Positions 46,955 to 58,095 of a stretch of DNA of 64,000 nucleotides are shown piece by piece. Every line of letters starts with the position of its first letter. Positions within the stretch are counted from its first letter, which is position 1. A model generated the notes under the pieces. The model worked only from the letters and a program-made list of their open reading frames with translations. It was not told the DNA's origin and ran no database searches. This DNA comes from Jaltomata sinuosa (lineage: Eukaryota > Streptophyta > Magnoliopsida > Solanales > Solanaceae). The stretch spans positions 278,169-342,168 of the forward strand of contig QJPP01001410.1 in assembly GCA_003996215.1 (NCBI GenBank), read 5' to 3'. A program made the translations under genes and the position numbers.

Positions 46955-48991
46955 TTTCACACCCAAACTCGGGTCCTCAACTAGCACCTAATGCCAAAAC
47001 TTAGGCCAAAGCCCACTCCACTGAACCATTTGCCAATGGCGCATATCAGCCATAAATAATCAAGAAATCAAACAAGTATATCTGAGCTAAAAAATCAACC
47101 TCAGCCAGTAAGTCCCCTATCAACAGCTCTAGAAAAAAAAATAGCTACTCCCAACAATTCATATAAAGCTATAAGCAGGTAGCATATAAGTCCTTTTTGG
47201 GCTATCGAGGCCACCGTGATATCTAGGAAAGCATAAATGCTATACAAGCCATCGAGGCCACCATGATATTTATACAGAAATAGACAACATATATATACAA
47301 TGTAAACTAGGTAAATGAGCTGCTAAACTGTCAATAGAACAACATCAGGGCCCAACTGGCTAACAAGCTACAAGTAATAAACATACAAGGCCATAATGGC
47401 CACTATGATAGCTATGTAACTCAACAGACTAGTCTGCAAGCCTCTACGAATAATAGCATGTAATCACAAGTGACTTCAATACAATCATAACATGCTTTTC
47501 TGGGCCACTAAGTAAGGAATAGAGTACTGTTGGTAGTGACTATATCATGCCGTGGTACCAAACTCAATAGAATAAGGTCATAAGTAAAATATCGATGTGA
47601 TACAAGCTATAACAAACTTAAGCCTTTAGTTCATGTCAGAAAGTGAAAAAGAAGCCTTAACATACCTTCTAACCGAAGCCCCAAAGGTGTCTCTATGAAG
47701 CTTGACCAACCAAGGTAATGCAACGATTGCTATAATCGACAAGGCTGCAAGAATGACACACAGACAACTGCTAAAGCATTAAGGTCGTCACTATGACCAG
47801 CCCTTTATAACTCAAAAAATGACATCATAATCTCTACCAAACTAACAACTAATAACCACAACAAGAAGCTATCAACATCTCACAAGAGCAGTGAGATCCC
47901 GAGGAAATATAACAAGGCGTATTTCACGCTGCTCAATCCAACAATAGTCCGTGACTCTAATAAGAATCACACAGATCACCCAGTCCTTCTAGAAACTTAA
48001 CACTATCAATATACAATAGTAATAAACCAACTCAATAAGATATAGGGGCTGCTTGGAGCCACAAAATCTAAAATACCATTTCGTGGCTAAAAAATCTATA
48101 AAATGATACTAAAACATGTAATTGCAAAGGAGGGTCATCGGAGAATGTTACCTCAACAAAAATCTTTGAAATATCAAGCTAAATAATTTTTCTACTTGCG
48201 GTAACAACAACGGAGCTAAAATCACCAAGAAACTACTACAAGTCATCGAAAAATATAACTTTTCATAACTAGAAGCTAAGAATCTTAATTCTACAAATAG
48301 ATAAGTGTACGAGATCCTTACCTTGCCAATATAACTCCATAGCTACTTCCAAATAATCAATAAACACCTGCTACCTTGCTGACACAATACCCATGGTGAT
48401 ACGCCATGAAATCGATGGGGCAAACTATACCAAAATGATGAGCTCGCGATGTAGAGCAAATTTTGTTAAATTTCCTATTTGAAAGAAGAAGAATCCATGG
48501 AGAATTTCTTAGGTTTATATCTGATTTTATAGGCTTATTTGGTGAAATATCTAAGTTTAAACAAAGAGGAATCATCTTTTATAAAGGTCTATCCACCTAG
48601 GGGCTAGGGGGACCTGCCTCGAGGTGCCTTCTTATGCAATCTTACAAAAATATGAATATTTTGCTATTATGAAGTTTTATGAATGAACATGTTAGTGCTT
48701 TGGAAAGTAGACTCGTAGACCTTGATTTGTTGGGTTGGGGTCCTTCTAACTCTTTATAGATTGGGAAAAAATCATTGATACATTTAGCCTAAATTTTCAA
48801 TGAATTTCTTAACGGAATTTATAATAACTTTCCCCGACTTTTATTTTGCAACTTACTTTACCTCAAAACTTAACATACAATCATTGTGCAATTAAAATAG
48901 CTCATAAAATATCCTCCCTAACATATTAAGACCTTAGCCTTATCCCAAAAGTACGAGATAATTTAGATGTTTGAATGGATGGGGTGTTACA
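46955..48991 (-). repeat. Array F LTRc, shared by int2 and int3, with an internal deletion
   Basis: 2,037 bp. The start is degraded to TTTCACACCC and the end is GGGGTGTTACA. About 880 bp are missing relative to LTRa and LTRb; the junction is at about 47450 (ctctacgaa joined to taatagcatg), and the loss removes the entire 22-bp minisatellite. The TATA box is retained. Confidence 0.85.
48576..48583 (-). promoter_or_regulatory. TATA box of LTRc
   Basis: The minus strand reads TATAAAAG 408 bp from the U3 end, as in LTRa and LTRb. Confidence 0.65.
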
Positions 48992-50290
48992 TCCTCCCCC
49001 CTTTGGGACATTTGTCCTCGAATGATGATAATATATGTGGCATACCCAGAAACAACACAAGAGGTCATATAATACACAAGTAATGTACCTCTAGTACCCA
49101 AATGCAGTTCTATTATTTTTCTATTTTGAATATCATTTGAAGGAGTGAACAAATGGGGATATATCAACTTCATGTCCTCTTTAGCTTTCCACGTCATCTC
49201 TTTGACATTACGGTTCCTCCATAACACTATCACTAAAGATATATCCTTATTCTGTAATCTCTTAATCTGGTAGTCTACTATGGCAATAGGGAATTCTTCA
49301 TAAGATAATTCCTCTGAAATTTGAACATCTGTTATCGGTACTATATGTGTTGGATCTCCAATACACTTTCATAACAGAGAAATATGAAAGACTGGGTGCA
49401 CTACTTCTAATTTTGGAGGCAAGTCTAACTGGTATGCAATTCTACCTATCTGTCATATGATACGATAAGATCCAATATATCGAGGGCTCAACTTGCCCTT
49501 CCTGCCAAATCGCATAACACCCTTCATCGGTGAAACCTTCAAAAAGACCCAATCGTCAACATTAAACTCTAAGTCTCATCACCTAACATCTGAATATGAT
49601 TTCTGGCAGCTCTGAGCTGTCAACAATTGCTCTCTGATCATCTTAACCTTTTCCATGGCCTGCTGCACTATGTCAAGTTCAAGCAACCCTAACTCATGAA
49701 CCTCGAACCAACCAAGAGAGGATCAATATTTTTGCACACATAAAGCCTTGTACGGTGCAATACCGATGCTAGAATGATAGTTGTTATAATAAGTGACATG
49801 TGATCACACCAGTTACCACCAAACTCTAGCACACACACCTATAATATGTCCTCGATAATTTGGATCATGTGTTTTGCTTGGCCATCAATCTAAGGATGAA
49901 AAGCCGTACTAATATTAACATGAGTCCCCAAACCCTTCCAGAAGGATCTCCATAAATATGTTGTAAACTGTGCCCCTCTGTTTGAAATAATTGATACTAG
50001 GATACCATGAAGTCTTACTATCTCTCTAACGTGCAACCCAACATAATCTTTAGCTAAGAATATGGCACTGACTATCAAGGAATGGGCTGATTTTATAAGC
50101 CTATCAATAGTCACCGAGATAGAATCAGACTTCCATCACGAACGAGGCAAACCTGTGAAAGAAAATCATATTTATTGCCTCCAACTTTAACAATGGAATT
50201 GATATCTCCTGATTATCCTACTGGGCTTCTGATGTCTACCTTTTCCTGCTGATAATGTGGGTTCATTCTCGGCCACAAATAAATCTCTTT
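48940..50290 (-). pseudogene. pol: Array F int3: integrase and chromodomain-like tail
   Basis: The core piece at 49890-50114 includes SIISNRGAQFTTYLWRSF and VNISTAFHP, again with Asn for the second catalytic Asp. The tail, 48940-49233, has NVKEMTWKAKEDMKLIYPHL and runs into LTRc. The zinc-finger region (about 50240-50290) is shortened. Closely similar to int2. Confidence 0.75.
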
Positions 50291-50499
50291 AATAGCATGA
50301 TATATTTTTGTGGATCTTGGATGAATAAAATAGAGAGAATGATATGCCTCTTCCATAATCTGTTACTGAAGCTATGCAACATCAAAAACACATGATCGAT
50401 CTCTGTATTGAAGGACTCTATCTCCTATTATATTAATGTCTAATGAATCATGCTGCTGAGCCTTGCCTTTGAGCTGCTCTAGGTTGGGATCCTCTTGTT

Positions 50500-51990
50500 A
50501 TCGTGCCTTCACCTCAACAACTAGAAATGATATGGCTGAGTCATGGACTGACCCCAGTATCACCGGAGTCTAATAGTCTAACCCCCAAACCAGCTAGCTG
50601 ATGTAGCTCCCAGACCATCTCCCGCTTATCATATCCAAAATATAATAGACTGCCCATAGACTTACGACTGAGGGCATCGATTACTATATTGGCTTTCACT
50701 AGATGATATAAGATATATTCACATCATAGTGTTTCAACAATTCAATCCATTGGCTTTATGACAGGTTCAACTATTTCTATCTATGAATATACTGGAGGCT
50801 CTTATGATTTGTATAAATATCAAGATAAACTCCATACAAGTAATGCCTCCAAATCTTTAGGGCATGAGTAACTGCAGCCAACTCTAGGTTATGGGTTGGG
50901 TAGTTCTTCTCATTTTTTTAATTGTCTAGAGGCATAAACAATTACCTTCTAATGTTGCATAAAAACACAAACCAACATAATGCTTAAAGCATCAGAATAC
51001 ATTGTGTAGCCCTCTAGACTTTCTGGTGAGGTCAGAACCAGCGCTGAAGTCCATTTATCTTTCAGCTCTTAGAAAGTCTACTCGCAAGTTATGGTCTACT
51101 AAAACTTAGCTGCTTTATGAGTCAGCTTTATAAAGAGCACTAAAAGTTAAGAAAATCCTTCCATACACCTTCTATAATAACCTTCTAACCCCAAAAAGCT
51201 ATGAACTTTTGTCTGGGTCATGGATCTAGGCAAAGTCTTCACAACCTCAATATTCTGTAAGTCAATCTGAATACCAGCATCTTATACAATATTTCCCAAA
51301 AAGGACATATAATGCAATCAAAACTCACACTTCGAGAGCTTAGCATATAATCTCTGATCTCAGAGTACCTGAAGCACTTCTTAGACGTGATCTCTATGCT
51401 TGGTCTCGGAACGAGCTATACCTAAATATAGTCAATAAATATAATGACAACAAGTCAAAAAAGGTCTATATATACTACTCATCAAGTGCATAAATATTGC
51501 TGGGGTGTTTGCCAATCCAAAAGACATCACAAGAAACTCAAAATGGCCATATATGGTCCTGAAGGCTGTCTTTGGAATATTACTCTACCGAACTCGTAAC
51601 TGATGGTACCCTGAATGTAAATCAATATTTGAGAAACATTTGTCACCCTGTAGCGTATAAAATAAGTCATTAATCATTGGCAGGGGGTATTTGTTCTTAA
51701 TAGTCACCTTGTTCAGTTGTCGATAACCTATACACTCTCAGTGAGCCATCTTTCTTTTTCATAAACAATACTGGAGCACCCTAAGGTGAAGCACTAGGTC
51801 TGATGAAGCCTTTATCATGCAAGTCCTTCAATTTCTCCTTTAACTCCTTCATCTCAGCTTGAGCCATCTTGTAAGGAGGAATCAAAATCGGCTGAATACC
51901 TGGTGGCATATCAATAGAAAATTCGATCTCACGATCTAGGTGAATACCGGGAAGCTCATCTGGGAACACATCTAGAAACTCATTAACCAC
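50500..51990 (-). pseudogene. pol: Array F int3: reverse transcriptase and RNase H
   Basis: RT start at 51781-51990 (FLDVFPDELPGIHLDREIEF, LIPPYKMAQAEMKELKEKL). The catalytic motif at about 51422-51448 reads FIDYI then a stop, so the Asp-to-Tyr change is again present. RNase H pieces lie in 50500-51080 in several frames. Dead. Confidence 0.75.
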
Positions 51991-52371
51991 TGGAATAGAC
52001 TGAAGAGAAGATGGTTCATCATCAATATCTTAAACTTGCAAAGTATGGTAAATGCAACCTTTGTCAATCATTTTCTTTGCCTGATACTAGGAAATAAACC
52101 TGCGTTTGGCGTTGCCACATTACCCTCCCACTATCAAACTACTTCCCATAGAAAGTGGAATCTAATAGTATTAGCTCAGTAGTCAACATTGTCATAACAA
52201 GATGCCAGTCAATCCACGCCCATAATAATATAAAAGTCAAGCATCTATAGCTCTATCAGGTCTACAGAGGTCTGACGACTAACAATCTCTATCATAAAAT
52301 CTCGATAAATTCTCTAGTAAATAATAGAGTTACTAACTATGGTAGACACAACAAAAATGTCACTACAATGG

Positions 52372-52880
52372 CTATGGTACTATACACAAATTCCCAGCAA
52401 TAAATAGGGTAACATATGATAATGTGGAGCCTTGATCAATCAAAGCATAAACAAGGTGTGACAAAACACTCAATGTACTTATCATAACATCTGGTAATGA
52501 CTCTGAATCCTGATGAACTATTAGTGCATAAGAGCAATGAACTGTTGGCCTCGACGTTTCTCTGATGAAATCTGAGACCCACACTTGATAGGATATACTG
52601 AGGAAGATGATCCTTTTGCTGATATGTCCCTCTGTCCTCAACCTTGCTAGTCCCTTAATGGACAATATCATTTTATATGACCCTCTTGGCCAAAAAAATA
52701 GCATGTTGTGAAGCCCTAATAACATCTGTTGACATATTCTCTAACACAAGTATTACAATACAGCACAACTGATATAGATTGATCTAGGGCCTTGTACTAC
52801 TGTGAGCCAAGTGCTTGTGAGATCTTACCAAGAATTGACCGCCCCCGGCGATCCAACCTGCTACCTTGGGAATGCTATAG
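52372..52880 (-). pseudogene. gag-pro: Array F int3: gag C-terminus and protease
   Basis: The 117-codon open piece, 52372-52725, contains ESLPDVMISTLSVLSHLVYA and LIDQGSTLSYVTLFIAGNLC. The protease active site has Gln in place of the Pro after the catalytic Asp. The zinc knuckle near 52660-52700 reads CYFFGQEGHIK, then TGA, then YC, with the same stop as int2. The gag N-terminus is absent. 52880-53277 holds no recognisable gene. Confidence 0.75.
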
Positions 52881-53292
52881 TAGGGGCTTAGGTGGTCTCA
52901 TAGAATACCGAGGTCTGGATCCACCCTAGGCCTCTATCTAAAACCCGTGGGCCTATACCTTTTCTGCTACCCTCTCTCAACTCTCTCAATTGAATATACT
53001 GCTAATGTTAAAGCACCTCTATGTTCTGTATAGTGACATGAATTCGCATAATGTCCATATTGTCATTATGTGCGATTTAAGTATAAGACCAATAACAATC
53101 GTAAGCCAAAGAATTCTAACCCTTTTGACTCAGCTCTATAGCATGATTTGAGTAAGAAAAAGGGTAACTTTCATGAACAATGTTTATAGCTCCCTGCTTA
53201 TAAAATGTGGTGCACAACACACTTTTAAACAAGACTCTACTAGACACGACTTGCAAATTCCATAGGATATGACATTGCTTTGATACTAAGTT

Positions 53293-54671
53293 TGTTACAC
53301 CCAAACTCGAGGGGCGCAACTAGCACCTGATACCAAAACTTAGGCCAAAGCCCACCCCGCTAAACCATTTGCCAATGGCGCATAGCAGCCACAAATAATC
53401 AAGAAAACAAACAAGTTTATCTCAGCTTAAAGATAAACCTCGGCTGGCAAGGCCCCTATAGACAGCTCTAGAAAGAAAACAACTACTCCCAATAGTTCAT
53501 ATAAAGTAATAAGCAGGTAGCACATAAGTCCTGTTTGGGCCATCAAGGCCGCCATGATATATAGGAAAGCATAAATGCTATACGGGCCATCGAGGACACC
53601 ATGATCTTTATACAAAAATAGAAAACATGTATATACAATGTAAAGTAGGCCAATAAGTCGTTAAATTGTCAACATTATAACATCAGGGCCGAACTGGCTA
53701 ACAAGCTATAATTAATAAACATACAAGGCCAAAATGGCCACCATCGTAGCTATGTAACCAAATAGACTAGTCTGCAAGCCTCTACGAATATAATACTTGA
53801 TGGGATAGGGCCCTAACCTACCCAAAAACTATAAACAACAAAAAGGCAAACCTCTGAGACTCTAGCAACCCCTGGAAGTAAAGAATTCAACTAACTCATT
53901 GAAAGCTCGACTATGCTACCTGACAGGTCTATCTAGTTGTTGCTTAGAACCTGCAGGCATAAATGTTATGCCTCCAAGTAATGAGGCGTCACTAAGAAAT
54001 AATGCATCGAGTATGTAAGGCAAACAAAAAACTAAAACTAAAGTGTAAGACTGAACAAAAGGGAAAGAGTAAAACAAAAGTACAATAACTTACCTTCCTG
54101 CAATAAGATATCATCTAAAGCACATAGAAAACAATAACCTGACCTGGCCCCCATGAGCCTGGAAGGTACAAACAACATACAATTGCCATAAGTCCTAACA
54201 GGCTCAAATAATCACTAAATACCCATACTGGCCCCCTTACCTAAATCCCAATGATGATCTGATCTGAATTGTCTGAATGTACATGTTTCATAAATCAATA
54301 CAACTCTGTGGCTCTGTGGTACAATATAAGTGTTGTCCCATATGTATAGACTACCCATCCTATAGGTATAGTCTGCCCAACCTGTTGGCATAGTCTGCAT
54401 GGCCCAAAGGCATAGAAATATAATTTAACTATTGCCCCGTAGGTACAACCTGCCCATCCTATAGGTAGAGTCTGACCAGCCCGAAAGCACAGTAATATAG
54501 TTTACCTACAACCTCATAGGTATAGCCTACCTATCTCATAGGTACGGTTTGCCCAGCCCAAAGGAATGGTAATAGTAATCAAAATGTAAGCTCCAAAACT
54601 CTGCAGTATCAGTGTCTAATGAGGTCAAAACAAGCTCATAGGCGACATCAAGATAATTAAAACAATACAAT
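53293..54671 (-). repeat. Array F LTRd, truncated by element G
   Basis: Starts TGTTACACCC beside the int3 PBS and follows LTRb for 1,379 bp to aacaatacaat, where element G begins. It contains the 22-bp minisatellite at about 54320-54570. The remaining ~1.5 kb of LTRd, including its promoter, should lie beyond the window. Confidence 0.85.
54320..54570 (-). repeat. 22-bp minisatellite in LTRd
   Basis: Same degenerate units as in LTRb (for example cctataggtatagtctgccc), with the same higher-order grouping. Confidence 0.75.
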
Positions 54672-56779
54672 TGTCACGCCCCGAAGCTACCCCCTGGATG
54701 CAATACAGTTCTTAGTGTCACAAGTAACCCCAAGCTAACCCATGGCATGGCACATATATATAGAAATCAGGTTAAGACATGCACTGTGCGGAAGCTAAAA
54801 CAGTTTTAATATATGAAGGCGGGAAGAACCCAAGAAACTGAATATATATAGTATTAATAATATAGTGTTGACTGGAAAATCATGCTAACGACCGCTGAAT
54901 CTAGTCTATGTCTGAAAGCCTTCTAACTGAATAGGAGTTGTTGGGACATTCCCCCAGCTAACTCTAGCAAATCTAAAAATAAAAGTAAATACTGATATGA
55001 AGCATGTCTATTGTCCTCGAACTAATGAGGACTCACCAAGTGACTACTAGATACTGACCAGAAGTGAAACTAAGCGCGGTCTAGATGCTGAGTGCCTGAA
55101 CCTACATCATAATATGATATAGCATAAAAGTATGCGTCAGTACTTTGAATGTACTGAGCATACATGATATGTACAAAGATGGACAATATAGAACTGAACA
55201 TGAAGATAGATATACTGCAATATAACTGAAAGCTGAACTGGACACAATGACCAAGTATAAATAATGAAATAACATGTTGAACTGAATACCGAACTTAAAT
55301 ATTGAATACAAGGTCAATACATCATGAGTCTGACTATGGGAGATAATATTAACCGACATACCCCAAGTTGAGCTAACTGTGGGGCAAACCTGTAACCCTG
55401 GGTGGAAGGGTGTTCATACCTTACCAAGGGTACGAACAAGACTGACGTGGATCCATTAACAAATGTCCACAAGGGAAAAGGATGTCAAGCCTAATCTGAT
55501 GGGTGACCCCTTTAGAACCTACAGTGGCGCCGTAGTTCTGGAACCTAGGGATTGCTACCAAATGTCTCAGCCTAAAGCTGACAGGTGAGCCTTCATCCCT
55601 TAGTTCGCTCGGTGCTAAGTTTACTCCCAACTGAATGTAAGCTAACATGCAACTGTAACACTGGATAGCTCAAAATACTGATATAATCTGAGAATGCACA
55701 TAAACATACTGAAAGATACGACATTCAAATCCTGAAGAATGATTATCTGACTGGTATGCCTAGCAAGTATAATTTATGAAGTACTAAAAATTATCACAAG
55801 CTAGGGTTATGAATTCTATACATGAACTATACTAATTCTCTGAGAAACATGGTCTAAGCATCATAATAATTATAGCATCTGAATAGAAAGGAAATCTCTA
55901 AGGTTTACCAACCCTAGGTCTAACTAATCATGGAGAAACTGAAGGAACTGGCTGAGTTTTAGGGACCTAATGGGTGATTGGAACCCACTAGTGAAATCCC
56001 AAAAAACCTGGAGAAGAAATCCACGGAGAAATCCTTGGATTCTTAGGGTTGAACTTGATGAAGACCTCTGCTTGTTCTTGAGAGAAAACTATCGCCTCTT
56101 TTGTTCCTTTTCTTTCTAAGACCGATGAATTTAGGAGAATGAATGTTTTAGGTAGTTTTTGACTGATAAACTAGGCTTAGAGTAGTCAAAATGTCATAGC
56201 TTAGGCATTTAATTAGGTAGAAAAAGTCTGTAATACCCCTGGAAAATAATTAGAAAAACTGGTGAAATTCGCGACTCAGGATCACGGATGGGTTCTACGG
56301 CTTGTGGAACCCTGTCGTGGTTTCCTGGTCCTGAAAGTTGAGCTACTGGAAGTGATCCCACGAGTTGGGTTCATGACTCATGGAAACTTTCACGGGTCAT
56401 GGATCCCACTCGTGGTTCCTGGGTTGAATATTACTAGGTCTCTAAAGATGGGTTCTACGAGTTGGGTTCACGACTCGTGGAAATTTCCACGGGTTGTGGA
56501 TCCCACTCGTGAACCCTGGGGGCTTAAAATTGGGCTACTAGAATTTGGTCCCACGACTTGGGTTCATGACTCGTGGATCCTTCCACAGGCCATAGAACAT
56601 AACCATGGTTCTCAGAGAAATCTTCAAGCTTTTGATTTGGTTCTACGGGTCCGCTTCACGACTCGTGGAGGCTTCTACGGGTCGTGGAACCGACTCGTCA
56701 TTCCGAATGACATTTCAAATTTTATTTTCTTCTAATTTTTCTAAGCTAAGTTTGGGCTTGGAAGTTCTGGGGTGTTACA
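54672..56779 (-). repeat. Element G 3' LTR
   Basis: 2,108 bp, TGTCACGCCCC...GGGGTGTTACA on the plus strand. It resembles solo LTR B2 in several stretches. A ~96-bp tandem repeat occupies the U3 side (56262-56700). Open frames in it (157 codons at 56262-56735, plus; 85 codons at 55102-55359, minus) reflect the repeat and chance, not genes. Confidence 0.85.
56262..56700. repeat. ~96-bp minisatellite with dyads in the element G U3
   Basis: About 4.5 units whose anchors (gagttgggttca(t/c)gactc or its equivalents) fall at about 56361, 56459, 56555 and 56647, i.e. 98, 96 and 92 bp apart. Each unit contains cacgactcgtgg and a matching ccacgggtcgtgg, giving short inverted repeats. Because the period is near a multiple of three, a 157-codon frame stays open through it. 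Confidence 0.85.
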
Positions 56780-57004
56780 ATATCTCCCTCTTGGGATCAT
56801 TCGTCCTAGAATGAAGGCTGAACAAGCTGAGTTTTGAGGGAAGGAGTTGCAATCCCTACCAACTGAGTACTAGAATCTGATATATGACTGAACTGAGTTC
56901 CATGAACATGCAATTATGATGAAATGCAAGGATAACTGAAGGAACAAGGCACTAAGACTGAATTACACAAGAGTAAACTGAGAGACTAGAGAGGAACTAT
57001 TACC

Positions 57005-58095
57005 TCAAGCTAATGCTGAAGCGGAAGGAAAGAGGTGAGGGTACTTGGACATCATGGCTTCTTCTGCCTCCCAAGTAGCTCCCTTTACGGACTGATTCCT
57101 CCACAGAACTTTCACTGAAGTGACTTCCTTATTTCTCAACCTACGAACCTGATGGTCAAGAATCTCAAATAGAACCTCCTCATAGGTGAGGCTATCCTTC
57201 ACATCCACACTCTATAAAGGTACTATCAAAGTCGGATCACCCACACACTTCTTCAACAGGGAAATATGGAAGACTGGATGAACTGCTGCTATTTTTGATG
57301 GCAACTCTAACCCGTAAGCCATATTACCAACCCTTTTCATGATTCTGTAAAGACCTACATACCTGGGACTGATCTTCCCTTTCTTGCCAAATATCATCAC
57401 TCCCTTCATAGGTGACACTTTTAAGTCTTAAGTCTATTCTCCTCACATCTGCATAGGACTTTTGATGACTCTGAGCTATTTTTAGCCTATCTCTGATGAG
57501 CTGAACTTTTCCCATAAAAGCTGCTTCACCTACTTCAAACCAACCAACAGGTGACCTACATCTACGCCCATAGAGGGCGTTATATGGGGCCATCTGAATG
57601 CTAGAATTGAAGTTGTTATTGTAGGCGAACTCTATAAGAGGTAGGTGATCATCCCAACTACCCATGAAATCGATCACACAAGCCCTCAACATGTCCTCTA
57701 GGGTCTGAATGGTATGCTCAGCCTGACCATCTGTCTGTGGGTGAAATGTTGTGCTAAGATTCACCTGAGTACCAAGACTTTTCTGAAATGATCTTTAGAA
57801 ATGAGAGGTAAACTGAGGACCTCTATCTGAGATGATAGACAATGGAACCCCATGCAACCTGACTATCTTGCTGATGTAGAGTTTGGCATAATCCTCTGCC
57901 GAATCTGTAGTCTTAACAACCAAGAAGTGAGCTAACTTAGTGACTCGGTCCACTATTACCCAAATAGAGTAATGCTGTCTGCGGGTACGAGGCAAACCCG
58001 TGATGAAATCCATGTTAACCACTTCCCACTTCCAAGTAGGAATGCTAATCTCTTGAGTCACACCTCCTGGTTTCTGATGTTCTACTTTAACCTGT
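57005..58095 (-). pseudogene. pol: Element G: integrase and chromodomain-like tail
   Basis: From the break at 58095 leftwards: zinc-finger remnant QQVKVEHQKPGG, then core WKWEVVNMDFITGLPRTRRQ, RVTKLAHFLVVKTTDS, SIISDRGPQFTSHF. After one stop come FHPQTDGQAEHTIQTLEDML and DDHLPLIEFAYNNNFNSSIQ. The three acidic residues of the catalytic triad can all be seen. A deletion plus frameshift lies at about 57420. Then come VSPMKGVMIFGKKGKISPRY and VHPVFHISLLKKCVGDPTLI, one in-frame TAG (57212-57214), and the tail KEVTSVKVLWRNQSVKGATW to KYPHLF. It would integrate the element cDNA. Less decayed than array F; two stops and one frameshift seen. Confidence 0.85.

Larger units (their letters stand above)
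32408..54671 (-). mobile_element. Array F: tandem chromovirus array, four LTRs and three internal regions
   Basis: Head-to-tail order on the plus strand is LTRa (32408-35324), int1, LTRb (39674-42590), int2, LTRc (46955-48991), int3, LTRd (53293-54671, cut by element G). Each LTR starts (T/A)GT(C/T)ACACCC-like and ends GGTGTTACA. Each internal region has a polypurine tract on its LTR-3' side (minus strand of tcctccc...ttgggg), and each right-hand LTR is preceded by a PBS. Internal lengths are nearly equal (about 4.3 kb each). Neighbouring units share the LTR between them, with no host sequence or target-site duplication inside. All coding regions are dead. It lies inside the right LTR of element E and is itself opened by element G. 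Confidence 0.85.
54672..58095 (-). mobile_element. Element G: chromovirus, 3' LTR plus integrase, opened by element H
   Basis: LTR from TGTCACGCCCC (54672) to GGTGTTACA (56779), then a minus-strand polypurine-type stretch (56780-56797, minus strand AAGAGGGAGATA), then integrase. At 58095 the integrase zinc-finger region is cut by the LTR of element H. It inserted into LTRd of array F; the preceding bases are acaat. The rest of pol, gag and the 5' LTR should be beyond the window. Confidence 0.85.

Noticed and set aside
56262..56735. 157-codon open frame on the plus strand that could pass for a gene
   Set aside because: It is the translation of the ~96-bp tandem repeat in the element G LTR. 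The repeated peptide pattern follows the DNA period, and the repeat lies in U3.
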